A DNA stretch of 64,000 nucleotides from Spirochaetales bacterium (GTDB lineage Bacteria; Spirochaetota; Spirochaetia; Treponematales; Treponemataceae): positions 346,155 to 410,154 of the forward strand of contig QKEL01000014.1 in NCBI GenBank assembly GCA_003252395.1, given 5' to 3'. This document shows positions 7,434 to 15,555 of the stretch, piece by piece (positions within the stretch are counted from its first letter, which is position 1; each line of letters opens with the position of its first letter). The translations under genes were made by a program, and so were the position numbers. Under the pieces are notes generated by a model. That model searched no databases and was not told the origin of the DNA. It saw only the letters and a list, made by a program, of their open reading frames with translations.

Positions 7434-9154
7434 CGTCCGTCCTCCAGGGGAACCGGGATGGTCACCTCCGTGCCCGATCCCGGCGTGCTCACGATTTTCA
7501 GGCTGTATTCGCGGCCGTAAAAGGCGCGCAGCCGGTCCTGTATGTTCCGCAGCCCAATTCCGCCCACGGGGCACGAGGACTCGTCGCTCCCCGCGAGCGC
7601 GTGGCCCAAACGGTCTACCTCGTCGGAGTCGAGGCCGGGCCCGTAGTCGCGGACGCGAAGCGTCAAGGCGCCGGCGACCGCGTCGGGATGGACAGAAACC
7701 TCGATCACCGCGTCCTCCCCCAGGGGCTCTATCGCGTGGAGCACGGCGTTTTCCACCACCGGCTGGATAATCATCTTGGGGATCCTGAACTCCCAATAGC
7801 CCGGGTCCACGTCCAACGCAAGTTCGATGCGGTAGTCGTTGCGTATGTTCATCAGGTCTATATAGCCCCGCACGTATTCGAGCTCCTCCCGAACCATGAC
7901 CTGGTGGTTGCGCCAGCGGAGGCAAAAGCGCATCATGCGCCCGAGCAGGGTCACGCTTTCCACGATGTCCGCCTGGTCGGCGAGCTCGGCCTGCATCTTG
8001 ATGGTCTCCAGAACGTTGTACAGGAAGTGGGCGTTGATCTGGTTTTGCATCGCCTTAATCTCGGTTTGCGTGACCAGCTCCTGCTCGGTCTTTATCTCGC
8101 CGATCAGCTCCCGGATGCGCGCGGCCATCGCGGTGAAGGCGGCGGCCATCTCCGCCACCTCGTCGTCGCCGGATACGCTCACCGACACGTCCAGGTTGCC
8201 GGAACGCAGCTCGCTCATCGCGCCCATTACCTGGTAGAGGCGGGAAAAGAGGCGTCGGGTGGTGAATTTGATCAGGACGAACATGAGAGCCACCGAGAGA
8301 AGAAGGATGATGCAGGCGCCCAGCCGAATGAAGCTCACGCTCTCGTTGATCACCGAAGGCGAGGTGGCCCGCGCGACGGTGAGCCCCAGGCGCGCTATCC
8401 GCTCGTAGGCGACGATGAGGTTTTCGTTTCCCGCCCTCGTCACGAAACTGCCGCCCGGCTCCCCGCCGTTCCCGATCCTCGCAAGGACGGTTTCCGCCTC
8501 GGCGTTCCCCGCGCCCAGTATTTCCCCGTCCCGGGCGAGGATATCGACGCGGAGGGCGTCGCCTTCCCGGAAGGCGAAGGGGGCGAAATCTTCCATGCGC
8601 ATTCCAAGCTGGAGATACCCCACGTGCCGTTTGTTCAGCAGTATTTCCTCGGTCAGGTAGAACGCGTCGCCGCTTTTCGCGGAAAGGTTTCCCATCAGGT
8701 CGTCGCGGTAATTATAGGACCAGCGGGGAAGCGAGGCGAGGTCGAGCCGGTCCTCGCGGAACACGATGGGCCAGCGTTCCGGCACGTTGGGATTCTCTAT
8801 GAAAAGGCGGATGGAATATACCTGGGGCATGGCGAATTGGAGCCGCTCGATATTCTTAATGTCGTAGCGGAGGGTCTCGATCAGGCTGTCCTCGTCTTTC
8901 GGCTCGGCGAAGAAAAAGGTCCGCAAGAGGTCGTAGTCGCTGGTAATGATGCTTTCGAGCCGCTCCATTTGGTCCACCGCGAGCACGATTGAGCGCGCGT
9001 CGTCGGCAGCCGCCTTTCTCGCGTCGTCCAGGACCGACTCGTACATGGAAACGCGGAAGTATTCCGAGGCGAGAAACACGAAAATCATGATCGGCAGCGC
9101 GACGATCAGGGTATACACGATGGCGATCTGCGAGGAAAAGGAAAGCCGTTTCAT
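7430..9154 (-). CDS. Sensor histidine kinase, YesM family (5TM-independent, HAMP, His_kinase)
   Basis: A 574-residue membrane kinase. TM1 lies at about 10-30 and TM2 at about 278-298, bracketing a 245-residue extracytoplasmic sensor of the Cache type seen in YesM proteins. A HAMP linker (about 300-350) follows. The phospho-acceptor is H376 in NQINAHFLYNVLETI, and the ATPase has NAVLHA (N box) and GIGLRNIQDRL (G box). It should phosphorylate the overlapping YesN regulator. It probably senses a beta-glucan breakdown product or a binding-protein complex, an inference from context. Its promoter carries the locus-wide box. Confidence 0.92.
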   Translation of the reverse strand: MKRLSFSSQIAIVYTLIVALPIMIFVFLASEYFRVSMYESVLDDARKAAADDARSIVLAVDQMERLESIITSDYDLLRTFFFAEPKDEDSLIETLRYDIKNIERLQFAMPQVYSIRLFIENPNVPERWPIVFREDRLDLASLPRWSYNYRDDLMGNLSAKSGDAFYLTEEILLNKRHVGYLQLGMRMEDFAPFAFREGDALRVDILARDGEILGAGNAEAETVLARIGNGGEPGGSFVTRAGNENLIVAYERIARLGLTVARATSPSVINESVSFIRLGACIILLLSVALMFVLIKFTTRRLFSRLYQVMGAMSELRSGNLDVSVSVSGDDEVAEMAAAFTAMAARIRELIGEIKTEQELVTQTEIKAMQNQINAHFLYNVLETIKMQAELADQADIVESVTLLGRMMRFCLRWRNHQVMVREELEYVRGYIDLMNIRNDYRIELALDVDPGYWEFRIPKMIIQPVVENAVLHAIEPLGEDAVIEVSVHPDAVAGALTLRVRDYGPGLDSDEVDRLGHALAGSDESSCPVGGIGLRNIQDRLRAFYGREYSLKIVSTPGSGTEVTIPVPLEDGR

Positions 9155-9173
9155 GCGGTAAAAACCTCACGCC

Positions 9174-9236
9174 ATTATACGCCGGGCAGGGAGAATGCGA
9201 AGCGGGCAAAATGTCGAAAAGGTGTCTTTTTTTCGG
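9174..9236 (-). promoter_or_regulatory. yesMN promoter with regulatory box A
   Basis: TATAAT (complement of 9174-9179) preceded, 47 nt upstream, by GACACCTTTTCGACA with an A run before it. It belongs to a family of five sites at matching spacing (see findings) and suggests autoregulation. Confidence 0.6.
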
Positions 9237-9270
9237 TTTTTTTCGCGAGGAGGAGCCCCGTCACCCGCGG

Positions 9271-9301
9271 AAAGAAGCCCCGCGCCCGAAGGACGCGAGG
9301 C
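9271..9301 (-). terminator. Probable terminator behind the 566-residue lipoprotein gene
   Basis: Minus-strand stem GCCTCGCG / CGCGGGGC (8 bp, one G-T pair) around a 9-nt loop, then TTCTTT. The T tract is short, so termination may be partial. Confidence 0.55.
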
Positions 9302-9315
9302 AAAGAGGGGAGGAA

Positions 9316-11016
9316 TTATTCGAAGCTAACCGCGGAAACGTAGAGGCTGCCGGTCACTTTCGACGGCGCCGTATCCGGAAGATAGGGGTTGTTGAGCTGG
9401 TCGGCGAAGGCGACCACGTATACCTTGGTCAGGTCGATTCCGGTAAAGGCGGAGAGGGGGACCGTTATGGTCTTCCAGCCGTCCGCGTCGGCCGCGGAAA
9501 CGGTACCGGGGAAATCCCCGGCGGCGATCTGCAGGGCCTTCTCGGTACCCCCGACGGAGTTCATCTTCACCACCGCTGTATTGACCGCCGCGTCGAGGTC
9601 GGAATCGTTGAAGGTAATCACGAGATTCTCGTACCCGCTTACGTCAACGCTACCGCCGCCGTCCCGCTGCCAGAAGCAGCCGTACCACGACATGGTCGAA
9701 TCGAGGGTGTAACGGATCGCGTTCGCCGCCCCGTATACGTCCTCCGCTAGGGTCGGGTCAGTGTTTCCGCCGCCCCACACGGCGCAATTGACCACGGGAA
9801 GCTCGTCGAGGGAAAGGTCGGTGAAATCAAGCCCCAGGGGAGGAAGGGTCGAGGTTACCTCCACGGCTATCCCGACGCTCTTGCCGCCGAAGGACGCGGT
9901 GATTACGGTGCTTCCGTCGGCGACCCCGGTTATCACGCCGTCGGCGACGGTCGCGACGCCCTCGTCCCCGCTCGCCCAGGAAACCTCGGCGGCGTCCACG
10001 GCGAGCGCGCCGGGATCGGAGGTAATGGAGACGGGCTTGGAGGCGCCGACCATCAGGATTACCGAGGCCGGGGAGGCGGAGAGGGACTCGACGGGGGCCA
10101 CGTAGTTCGCTTCGTAATAGACGTTGTCGAGCAGGTAATAGGAATCGTACAGGGTCGTTCCGTCGGCCTTTTTCGGATGCCAGAAACCGGCGAACACCGT
10201 GAGGTTCTCCAGGTCGACGCTGGCGTTCTTCGCCTTGAAAGAGGCCATGGGGACGGTGTAGGTCTTCCAGCCGTCGGCCGTTTCCGGGGTAAAGTTTCTG
10301 AGGAACACGCTGGCGCCCTGGCCGTCCGACTCGATCTTGACTTCCATGTCCGCCACGTCGCCCTTCAGGGAAAACACGAGCGCGCCGTTTTTATACGCGG
10401 CGGTATTGCCCGCGACGGGAGCGGCGGGCTTGAAGAACATACCGCCCCAGACCGTGGTCGCGCTGTAGTCGATTTTCGCGCACGTCGAGCCGTCGGCGGA
10501 ATCGGAATTCTCGTTGGTAATGCCAAGGGGAAGGCTTCCGTCGTTCGCGTTCTCCGCGTGGTCCCAGGTCATGTCGGACGCGATAAGGGCGTAGGTTTCT
10601 GAGTAGATTCCCCCCGCTGAGGTATCGGCGCCTCCCGCGCCGATCGTGAGGGTATCGTCCGGGGCTTCCACGATCTCGCCGTTGAAGGTTTCGACCGCGG
10701 CGCCAAGGGCCGCGAGGGCGGCGTCTACCTGGGCTTGGGTCGCGGCGGTATTATCGTTCACGGTCTCGGCGGCGTCGATGGCGGCAAGGAAGGTTGCCTT
10801 CGCGGACGCCGAAGCTTGCCCCTCTTCGGTACCCTCGGCCGTCGCGGTATAAAGCAGGTTGGCGGCGGCGATCGCGGACGCGAGTTCGGCTTTGTCTACC
10901 GTTGTCGGGTTCGCGCTGGGGCTGGGCTTGTCGTTCGAGGACGTGGAACACGCCACGAACGCTACTGTCGCGAGCGCGGCGATTATCGCGGCGAACGTTA
11001 CGTTCCTTCTTTTCAT
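9316..11016 (-). CDS. Carbohydrate-binding lipoprotein with two CBM-like modules and a Big_2 domain
   Basis: A 566-residue surface lipoprotein with signal peptide and lipobox (FVAC, C23). Next comes an Ala-rich helical stretch (about 40-115) resembling FIVAR-type stalks. A beta-sandwich module (about 125-305; WKTYTVPMASF, YYLLDNVYYE) looks like a family 11/30-type carbohydrate-binding module. A bacterial Ig-like Big_2 domain (about 312-388; VSWASGDEGVATVADGVITG) precedes a second similar binding module (about 395-566; WKTITVPLSAF). No catalytic domain was recognised. It probably tethers beta-glucan at the cell surface. It has its own promoter with box B. Confidence 0.75.
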   Translation of the reverse strand: MKRRNVTFAAIIAALATVAFVACSTSSNDKPSPSANPTTVDKAELASAIAAANLLYTATAEGTEEGQASASAKATFLAAIDAAETVNDNTAATQAQVDAALAALGAAVETFNGEIVEAPDDTLTIGAGGADTSAGGIYSETYALIASDMTWDHAENANDGSLPLGITNENSDSADGSTCAKIDYSATTVWGGMFFKPAAPVAGNTAAYKNGALVFSLKGDVADMEVKIESDGQGASVFLRNFTPETADGWKTYTVPMASFKAKNASVDLENLTVFAGFWHPKKADGTTLYDSYYLLDNVYYEANYVAPVESLSASPASVILMVGASKPVSITSDPGALAVDAAEVSWASGDEGVATVADGVITGVADGSTVITASFGGKSVGIAVEVTSTLPPLGLDFTDLSLDELPVVNCAVWGGGNTDPTLAEDVYGAANAIRYTLDSTMSWYGCFWQRDGGGSVDVSGYENLVITFNDSDLDAAVNTAVVKMNSVGGTEKALQIAAGDFPGTVSAADADGWKTITVPLSAFTGIDLTKVYVVAFADQLNNPYLPDTAPSKVTGSLYVSAVSFE

Positions 11017-11079
11017 TTCTTACACTCCTCTCATTATCTGTCCGTTCCACCCGTGGGGTGCGGTACTTTTTTCAGGTTC

Positions 11080-11144
11080 ATTTTGGGGGCCTTTACGCGA
11101 AACGGAACAGACGGGCGATTTTCAAAAAGGTGTCATATCTTCGG
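11080..11144 (-). promoter_or_regulatory. promoter region with regulatory box B
   Basis: GACACCTTTTTGAAAATC on the minus strand (within 11117-11134), with a weak -10-like CAAAAT 49 nt downstream. It precedes the 566-residue lipoprotein gene by about 100 nt. Confidence 0.5.
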
Positions 11145-11168
11145 AAACGAAATTTCTCCACCTTGCCC

Positions 11169-11214
11169 GAAAAAAAAAGACGCCCGCGCATTCCCTGGGG
11201 AAAGCGTGGGCATC
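11169..11214 (-). terminator. Rho-independent terminator of the GH64 gene
   Basis: Minus-strand stem GATGCCCACGC / GCGCGGGCGTC (one mismatch, one G-T) followed by nine T. It lies just behind the stop codon. Confidence 0.8.
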
Positions 11215-11240
11215 CTTGAATATGCGGATTATCGGGGGGG

Positions 11241-13280
11241 TTACCAACCGATTCCGATCACGAGGCCGCGGGGCGCGTGGCTCTCGATGAGCGTGCTGTG
11301 GTCGGCAACGTCGTCATAGCAGAACCCGTAAGCCTTACCGTCGATATTGTGGTCGTGCCAGAACTTGGCGTAGTAATTGGCGGGACCGGCGGGATAATAG
11401 GCCGAGGCGGTCGCCCAGCTCGCGGGGCTTTGCGCGATATGGCGGTTGAGGGCGGCGCAGAGCTGGGCCTGGAGCGCGAGCTCTACCGTATTGCCCGTGG
11501 CGAGAACGCCCGAACCCTCGAAGAGCTCGTCGTTGTTCGGCTTGCCCGAAACGTAGAATTTCCCGCCGTCGCTCGTCCGGGTGAATTCGAACCGGTTATC
11601 CGAAAGCACGCGGCCGTTGAAGCGCCCCAGGGGATGGTCGAAGGATAGGGTATTGGTCTTGTAGTAATTCCATACCTGATCCACGTAGGAGTTCATGTAA
11701 GTACCGTAGGCGCGGCCGACCCGGAAGTCGCCCTTGCAGGGGGCCACGATGCGGTAGGGTCGCTGCACGAGGCCGCGGAATTCCGCCTGGGCAATATTCT
11801 CGAAGGCGCTGAAAATCGCCTCGCGGGTTTCGGTGATTCCCACTTTCTTGAAGGAGGCATACGACGAACCCGAGTCGTTGTACATTTCCATGGTAATTGG
11901 GAAACCGAACTGGTCCACCTGGGTGGTATTGCCCCAGAACGCGCCGGGGGCGACGGTGTACTCGATCCAGTCGTAAATCGTTGAGGCATTCGCGTCGGAG
12001 GGATTGTTCAGGTCCGGCTGAACCACCCCGATGTTGCCCGCGCCGTCCACGATTCCGCGCATGACCATCTTTTTGTCGAGGGAGATATAGAGGCGGGTCG
12101 CGGGCATGGACTTGGGCACCTGGAAGCCGGAGATATCGCTCAGGCGGTAGGACCAGGCGTCGCTGGTTTGCCCCGCGACGATGGGGACGAGGGTCCCGTC
12201 GGGCTTGAGATAGCAGAACTGGCCCGAGGCGTTTTGGCCGACGGCGCAAATCCAGATGCGGTCATTGGAGTAATTGCCCCGGGTATTGTTCGCGAATTGA
12301 AGGGTCATCTCCATGTTGGCGTTCAGGGGAATGAGGGTGTCGCTTCCGGTGCCGCCGGTATCGCCGCCCGTGCCCGAATCGAGGCGGGTAAAGGTCCAGC
12401 GCTGGGCGTTGGAGGAGTTCGAGGTCCAAAGCTGAATATTACCGCCGTTCTCGGTGGAGGAAGACGACACGTCGAGAACCTTGTTGGCGTGAACGTTGGT
12501 CAACTTAAAAGAGCCGTCGCCGTAAGGTTCGATTTTCCATTTTTGGTTTGCCTGATTGTTCCCCAAGGTCCACTGGACGATATTGGTGCCGTCGCCCGTT
12601 CCCCAGCCAGCGCCGTCAAGGGCAAGTCCGCTCCACAGGGAAACGAGATAGAAGGTTCCGTCCCCCGCGGCGACCAGTTTCCATTTCTGGTTCTCGCCGC
12701 CCACGTAATCCCATTGGTGGATATTCGCGCCGGGGTTCTTCGAGACGTCTGCGACGTCCATGGCCTTACCCGAGCACTTTGCGACGATCTTGTAGACGGC
12801 CCCGGCGACGAGGCCGCTCGTATCTCCCGTAGAACCGCTTCCCGTTCCCGCGGAAGCGTCGCCGTAGGTAACGGCCGCCCAGCTGGCGGTGTCGGACAGG
12901 GTACCTTGGGGCACGCAGGCTTCCGCGCCGTTCTGGTTTTTAAGCACGGCGATCCGGATTTTCGCCCCGGCGGTAAACGTCGGGCGGGAGAGGGTGTAAC
13001 TGTATTTTCCGCCGGAATAGTTCATGTCCTTCGAGGCGAGCACGAGGCCGAGCCCGTTGCCCTCGCTCACGTACAGGCGGGCATAGCTTACCTGGGACCC
13101 AGCGTTCCAAGTCACGGTCATGGAGGTGCCGCTCATGCCGGTCACTTCGATCGTGCCGTTCGTTCCGGTCACCGCCCTCGCGCCGGCGGATTCAGGGGAA
13201 GCCTTCGCGTCGAAAGACGCCATGCTGCAAGAGGCGAGCAAGACTGACGCTGCAAGCGCGAGCCCAAAGATCTTCTTCAT
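11241..13280 (-). CDS. GH64 beta-1,3-glucanase lipoprotein with ricin-type lectin domain
   Basis: A 679-residue exported endo-beta-1,3-glucanase (laminaripentaose-forming family GH64, a thaumatin-like fold). The ATG is set by AGGAG upstream and by the signal peptide with lipobox LLAS-C18. Domains: a small beta module (about 30-130), a ricin B lectin trefoil (about 155-300) with three QxW-type repeats (NQKWKL, NQKWKI, AQRWTF), then GH64 (about 325-679), ending in the family signature ANYYAKFWHDHNIDGKAYGF and YDDVADHSTLI. It should cut linear beta-1,3-glucan at the surface. Monocistronic between two terminators, with promoter box C. Confidence 0.88.
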   Translation of the reverse strand: MKKIFGLALAASVLLASCSMASFDAKASPESAGARAVTGTNGTIEVTGMSGTSMTVTWNAGSQVSYARLYVSEGNGLGLVLASKDMNYSGGKYSYTLSRPTFTAGAKIRIAVLKNQNGAEACVPQGTLSDTASWAAVTYGDASAGTGSGSTGDTSGLVAGAVYKIVAKCSGKAMDVADVSKNPGANIHQWDYVGGENQKWKLVAAGDGTFYLVSLWSGLALDGAGWGTGDGTNIVQWTLGNNQANQKWKIEPYGDGSFKLTNVHANKVLDVSSSSTENGGNIQLWTSNSSNAQRWTFTRLDSGTGGDTGGTGSDTLIPLNANMEMTLQFANNTRGNYSNDRIWICAVGQNASGQFCYLKPDGTLVPIVAGQTSDAWSYRLSDISGFQVPKSMPATRLYISLDKKMVMRGIVDGAGNIGVVQPDLNNPSDANASTIYDWIEYTVAPGAFWGNTTQVDQFGFPITMEMYNDSGSSYASFKKVGITETREAIFSAFENIAQAEFRGLVQRPYRIVAPCKGDFRVGRAYGTYMNSYVDQVWNYYKTNTLSFDHPLGRFNGRVLSDNRFEFTRTSDGGKFYVSGKPNNDELFEGSGVLATGNTVELALQAQLCAALNRHIAQSPASWATASAYYPAGPANYYAKFWHDHNIDGKAYGFCYDDVADHSTLIESHAPRGLVIGIGW

Positions 13281-13299
13281 ATCGTATTCTCCTTTACGC

Positions 13300-13365
13300 A
13301 TTGTCCGGCCAGTGTACTTTCTAGGGAAAGTGGCGCAATTTTCGGAAGGGGGTATTTTTTTTCGG
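13300..13365 (-). promoter_or_regulatory. GH64 promoter with regulatory box C (divergent copy)
   Basis: TACCCCCTTCCGAAAATTG preceded by an A run, 49 nt upstream of a GACAAT -10. It is the least well conserved of the five boxes but has the same spacing. Confidence 0.45.
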
Positions 13366-13373
13366 CTCAGGGC

Positions 13374-13395
13374 AAAAAAAAGGGCCCGAAGGCCC
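13374..13395 (-). terminator. Terminator with UUCG tetraloop
   Basis: Minus strand GGGCC-TTCG-GGCCC followed by eight T, behind the 226-residue lipoprotein gene. Confidence 0.85.
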
Positions 13396-13424
13396 ATACA
13401 ACGTGCGGTATCTCCAATAACTAA

Positions 13425-14105
13425 TTAAAAGGTAACGTGCTCGAATACATTCACGTTCGCGTCGGATCCATCAAGGAAAGCGATATCCTTATATTCCGCC
13501 CAGCGCCCCTCGATGCAGGGAAGGACGAAGGTAAAGGCGACTTTGATCTTCCTGTTGACGGCGGAAAGCGAGGTTGTGGGTATCGTTACGGTTTTCCATC
13601 CCTCCGAGTCGGCGGCGCTCACCGTAAAAGTCGAAAGGGCTGATTCGGGAATCGCGTCCGCGGTTAGGCTCACGAGCTTAAATTTAAGTTCGGCCGTGCT
13701 GCAGTTGTCGGATCGAACCTTAAAACGGACCTTCGCGACGTCGGTAAAGTCGATATAGGAACCGGCCGCGGCATTGTCCGGCAGCTGGGCCAGGGTCCCG
13801 GCGCTCCAACCCTTGCCCGTAACCGCGCTCGCCTTGATCCCTCCGGAGTCCGCGTTTTCCAGATTGGCCGTCGCTTCCCAATCCCCGATCGCGACATTGG
13901 GCTTTAGGCCGCCGAGTATCTGCTCCCATCGTCCATAGGTAATCGAATTATCGACGAATAAATTGGGCGCAAAATCCTCAAAGAGCGCGCCGTCCCCGCC
14001 CGCCGGGTCACCGGTATTTACGGGGTTTCCGGGAGCCGCGCCTTGAGAGCAGGCAGACAGCAACGCGACGGCGGCGGCCGCTAAGAATGACAGTTTTATT
14101 TTCAT
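13425..14105 (-). CDS. Lipoprotein with one carbohydrate-binding-like domain
   Basis: A 226-residue lipoprotein (signal peptide; lipobox LLSAC, C19). After a short Gly/Pro linker comes a single beta-sandwich domain. It includes WKTVTIPTTSL and VRFKVRSDN, the same style as the binding modules of the 566-residue lipoprotein, so the two are probably related. No catalytic residues were recognised. A role as a small surface glucan-binding protein is inferred from its regulon box and neighbours. Confidence 0.65.
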   Translation of the reverse strand: MKIKLSFLAAAAVALLSACSQGAAPGNPVNTGDPAGGDGALFEDFAPNLFVDNSITYGRWEQILGGLKPNVAIGDWEATANLENADSGGIKASAVTGKGWSAGTLAQLPDNAAAGSYIDFTDVAKVRFKVRSDNCSTAELKFKLVSLTADAIPESALSTFTVSAADSEGWKTVTIPTTSLSAVNRKIKVAFTFVLPCIEGRWAEYKDIAFLDGSDANVNVFEHVTF

Positions 14106-14130
14106 GGATGAATCTCCTCCGAGTTGCTGT

Positions 14131-14194
14131 ATTGTCGCGCGGGTCGGAGGTTCGGAGAAGCGGGAAGATTTTCACAAAGGTGTTGGAATTTCGG
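14131..14194 (-). promoter_or_regulatory. promoter with regulatory box D
   Basis: AACACCTTTGTGAAAATC on the minus strand, 48 nt upstream of GACAAT. Drives the 226-residue lipoprotein. Confidence 0.55.
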
Positions 14195-14228
14195 GATTCG
14201 GCTCTGAGGCGATAACGGTTACGTCATT

Positions 14229-14640
14229 CTATTGGTATACGCGGACGCAATCGATTTCCATCACGGCCTCATCGATATCCTCGTCCACGGTTCCGCCGAG
14301 CTACTTGCGGCCCGCGGTACACCCCCTCGAACCGAATCCGGATTTCCGGTGTATGGTACCGAAGGGCGAGCCCATTCCGGAGAGCCGACAACGCTCCATC
14401 AGGTCTATCTCGCCGTTATCCGGCCAGTATCGCCGGCCAGGTACCGTTTTACATGGGGAATTTCGCGCGAACCTCAAGCCGGCCGTACAGCCAGTCATGC
14501 TTGCCCTTCGTATGGAGCCGCGCGCTGGTCCAATACCCGCGTGCGACCAGTGGGTTTGGCATGGCGATCGTTCTCCGCTGCCTTCAAATTCGTCCGATCA
14601 CAGCAATGTCGTATACATACTCATCCCACGCTCACCGATA
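14229..14640 (-). pseudogene. Decayed GH16 beta-glucanase
   Basis: Pieces of a GH16 enzyme are readable in order in different minus-strand frames: L-stop-SDEFEGSG (a TGG to TGA change in the usual LVWSDEF); then TSARLHTKGKHDWLYGRLEV; stop; NGTWPA; a shift; DNGEIDLME (the catalytic motif) and FGTIH; and finally LGGTVDEDIDEAVMEID with CVRVYQ and TAG. Stops, frame changes and two internal deletions (after the start and between GTIH and LGG) show it is dead. It lies just downstream of the intact GH16 gene and is closer to laminarinase-type GH16 than a recent copy of that neighbour, so it is an old paralogue. Confidence 0.85.
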
Positions 14641-14671
14641 CGGGGGCCCCGTTCATCGCGGCGCCCCCGTA
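14639..14671 (-). terminator. Stable hairpin behind the intact GH16 gene
   Basis: Nine-base-pair perfect stem TACGGGGGC / GCCCCCGTA directly after the GH16 stop on the minus strand. There is no U run on that strand, so it may protect the transcript end rather than terminate. Confidence 0.4.
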
Positions 14672-14683
14672 CCGTTTTAAAGC

Positions 14684-15517
14684 TTACCGGTACACCCGCA
14701 CGTAGTCAACTTCCATTATGGCCTGGGTGAGGGACGGGGAGATGGATCCCCCAAGATTGCCCCCCATGGCCACGTTAAGGATGAAGTGGAAATCCTGGTC
14801 AAACGGCCATACCTTCCAGTCGCCGGTTTTCCGGTACGGAATGCCGACCGGCACGCCGTCCACGAACCAGCTTATGGAGTCATCGGTCCATTCCACGCCG
14901 TAACGGTGAAATTCCGAGGTGGCGGTGGGTATCTCTTTCTTCCCGATGGACGGATACGCGTGGGCGGCAATGCTCTCGCCGAAATGCACCGTACCGTACA
15001 CCTGATTGACGCCCACGGTGCCCGGAGAATATTCCATGATATCGATCTCTCCGCTTCGGGGCCACGAGTCATACACGCTGTCCGTGGGCATCATCCAGAA
15101 TGCGGGCCAGACGCCGTTCCCCGCCGGAAGCTTTATTTTCGCTTCCATGTACCCGTAGGTCCATTCCTGCTTGTTGATTCCCCGCAAGCGGGCGCTCGTC
15201 CAGGAGCCGTTCGCCTTAACCGCCTTCACCTTGAGCGTTCCGTTGTCTACCCAGGAGTTCGCGCGGGTATCGGTATAGGTTTGAACCTCGTTGTTCCCCC
15301 AGCCGCCCGCGCCGAGCTGATAGCCCCAATTCGACCCAGAGGGAGCGTTGAGCGTCCCCGCGGCGTCGAACTCGTCGGACCACACCAGGGTCTGGTAGCG
15401 CTCGGAAGCGGAAACCCCTTCGGGCGCGCCTTCTATGATTTCTTCCTCCGGCGGGATGAACATGCACCCCGCGAAAAGGAAGGCCGCCGCCGTGAGACCG
15501 GCGGCGCGTTTCGCCAT
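14684..15517 (-). CDS. GH16 endo-beta-1,3-glucanase (laminarinase-like) lipoprotein
   Basis: A 277-residue lipoprotein glucanase. The start MAKRAAG is favoured by GAAGG 7 nt upstream; an in-frame ATG 15 nt earlier (15532) is possible. Lipobox LFAG-C18. The GH16 catalytic motif is SGEIDIMEY (nucleophile E157, D159, acid/base E162), and the beta-jelly-roll signature YGYMEAKIKLP and the C-terminal AIMEVDYVRVY are intact. It should hydrolyse internal beta-1,3 (or mixed 1,3-1,4) glucosyl links at the surface. It sits 38 nt behind the GH-A/barrel gene, probably co-transcribed with it and CBM9. Confidence 0.9.
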   Translation of the reverse strand: MAKRAAGLTAAAFLFAGCMFIPPEEEIIEGAPEGVSASERYQTLVWSDEFDAAGTLNAPSGSNWGYQLGAGGWGNNEVQTYTDTRANSWVDNGTLKVKAVKANGSWTSARLRGINKQEWTYGYMEAKIKLPAGNGVWPAFWMMPTDSVYDSWPRSGEIDIMEYSPGTVGVNQVYGTVHFGESIAAHAYPSIGKKEIPTATSEFHRYGVEWTDDSISWFVDGVPVGIPYRKTGDWKVWPFDQDFHFILNVAMGGNLGGSISPSLTQAIMEVDYVRVYR

Positions 15518-15555
15518 TTTCGTACCTTCCATAGTTAACTGCCTTTTGTCCGAAA

